Below, piece after piece: positions 21,953 to 22,401 of a DNA stretch of 22,401 nucleotides. Source of the DNA: CAYYWV01 sp964475385. Its GTDB lineage: Bacteria; Pseudomonadota; Alphaproteobacteria; JAAXGF01. Made by a program: the position numbers and the translations under genes. Below the pieces are notes generated by a model that was not told the DNA's origin, searched no databases, and saw only the letters and a list, made by a program, of their open reading frames with translations. The number at the start of each line of letters is the position of its first letter. Position 1 is the stretch's first letter. The stretch covers positions 1 through 22,401 of the forward strand of contig CAYYWV010000042.1 in the NCBI GenBank assembly GCA_964475385.1, in the 5' to 3' direction.

Positions 21953-22401
21953 CTATTGAATGACGATGCGCGGGCCCGTGTGGGCGGCGTCGCCGACCGC
22001 AGCGTCGATCTTTTCGGCGATGCGGGCCGCGATCTCGCGATAGGCGGCGGCCTGCGGGCTCGCCGGCTTCGAGACCACGATCGGAGCGCCCGAATCCGAG
22101 GTCTCGCGGATCTCGATATCGAGCGGGATCTCGCCGAGGAAGGTGGTGCCGAGGCGATCGGCCTCGCGCTTCGCGCCGCCATGGGCGAAGATCTCGGCCC
22201 GGTGGCCGCATTCGGGGCAGACGTAGTAGCTCATGTTCTCGACGAGACCGAACACGGGCACATCCACTTTACGGAACATGTTGAGCCCCTTGCGCGCGTC
22301 GAGAAGCGCGATGTCCTGAGGCGTCGAGACGATCACCGCGCCGGTGAGCGGCACCCGTTGCGCGAGCGTGAGCTGGGCGTCGCCCGTGCCCGGCGGCAGA
22401 T
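21953..22401 (-). CDS. Mrp/ApbC-type Fe-S cluster carrier ATPase, C-terminal part (partial)
   Basis: The frame runs in from the right edge (5' end outside the window) and shows about 149 residues of the Mrp/NBP35/ApbC P-loop ATPase family, which binds and transfers iron-sulfur clusters. Visible family sequence includes LPPGTGDAQLTLAQRVPLTGAVIVSTPQDIAL, then DARKGLNMF, then VFGLVENMSYYVCPECGHRAEIFAHGG. The CPECG pair of cysteines is the cluster-binding CxxC. It ends at TAG 21955-21953. The Walker A motif would lie outside the window. The GTG at 22354 is internal, not the start. Confidence 0.95.
   Translation of the reverse strand, partial: LPPGTGDAQLTLAQRVPLTGAVIVSTPQDIALLDARKGLNMFRKVDVPVFGLVENMSYYVCPECGHRAEIFAHGGAKREADRLGTTFLGEIPLDIEIRETSDSGAPIVVSKPASPQAAAYREIAARIAEKIDAAVGDAAHTGPRIVIQ

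Overview
The window is high-GC (roughly 70% by eye) bacterial chromosome, dense with genes and with few intergenic gaps. Several things point to an alphaproteobacterium, probably Rhodospirillales-like (the order is inference): a split, circularly permuted two-piece tmRNA gene; the small proteins DUF1289, DUF4169, DUF6166 and a RHH_4-type ribbon-helix-helix protein; an alphaproteobacterial SspB ending in a LDAFRKK-type tail; and a PleC/DivJ-like histidine kinase. No phage, insertion sequence, CRISPR or defence island was seen. A 100-N assembly gap lies at 10862-10961.

Layout. 1-1353 (+): the tail of an unidentified gene, a DUF1289 protein, and a betaine/homocysteine S-methyltransferase. 1359-1706 (-): a DUF6166 protein. 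1952-6169 (+): a very large membrane histidine kinase with one GAF and six PAS-type domains and no receiver domain; a possible 7-codon leader ORF and a CtrA-like box lie upstream. 6078-10861 (-): an apparent operon clc -> uvrD -> prmA with very tight junctions; prmA runs 92 bp antisense into the kinase gene, and clc is cut by the gap. 10962-11109: a short AT-rich stretch beside the gap. 11110-11607 (-): a hotdog-fold thioesterase, divergent from 11718-13103 (+), a D-lactate/glycolate dehydrogenase-type FAD enzyme.

13121-19639: DUF4169 (-), a 1276-residue AsmA-family protein (+), the RHH protein (-), fumarase C (-) and SspB (-). AsmA sits between small genes that I recall as usually clustered with fumC in this class, and its stop codon overlaps the RHH stop. 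19665-19963 (-) holds ssrA, missed by ORF calling: acceptor piece first, then a 42-nt spacer, then the coding piece, whose tag reads ANDNHELALAA. It lies directly upstream of sspB on the same strand, so the RNA that adds the degradation tag and the adaptor that presents tagged proteins to ClpXP are neighbours. 20095-21039 (+): ThyX. 21047-21934 (-): a GNAT acetyltransferase. 21953-22401 (-): the C-terminal part of an Mrp/ApbC Fe-S carrier, cut by the window edge.

Most of the window is ordinary housekeeping. The observations most worth following are the split tmRNA and its position next to sspB, the kinase's upstream signals, the antisense tail of prmA, the non-standard start of the RHH gene, and the gap in clc. 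I found no clearly undescribed multi-gene system.
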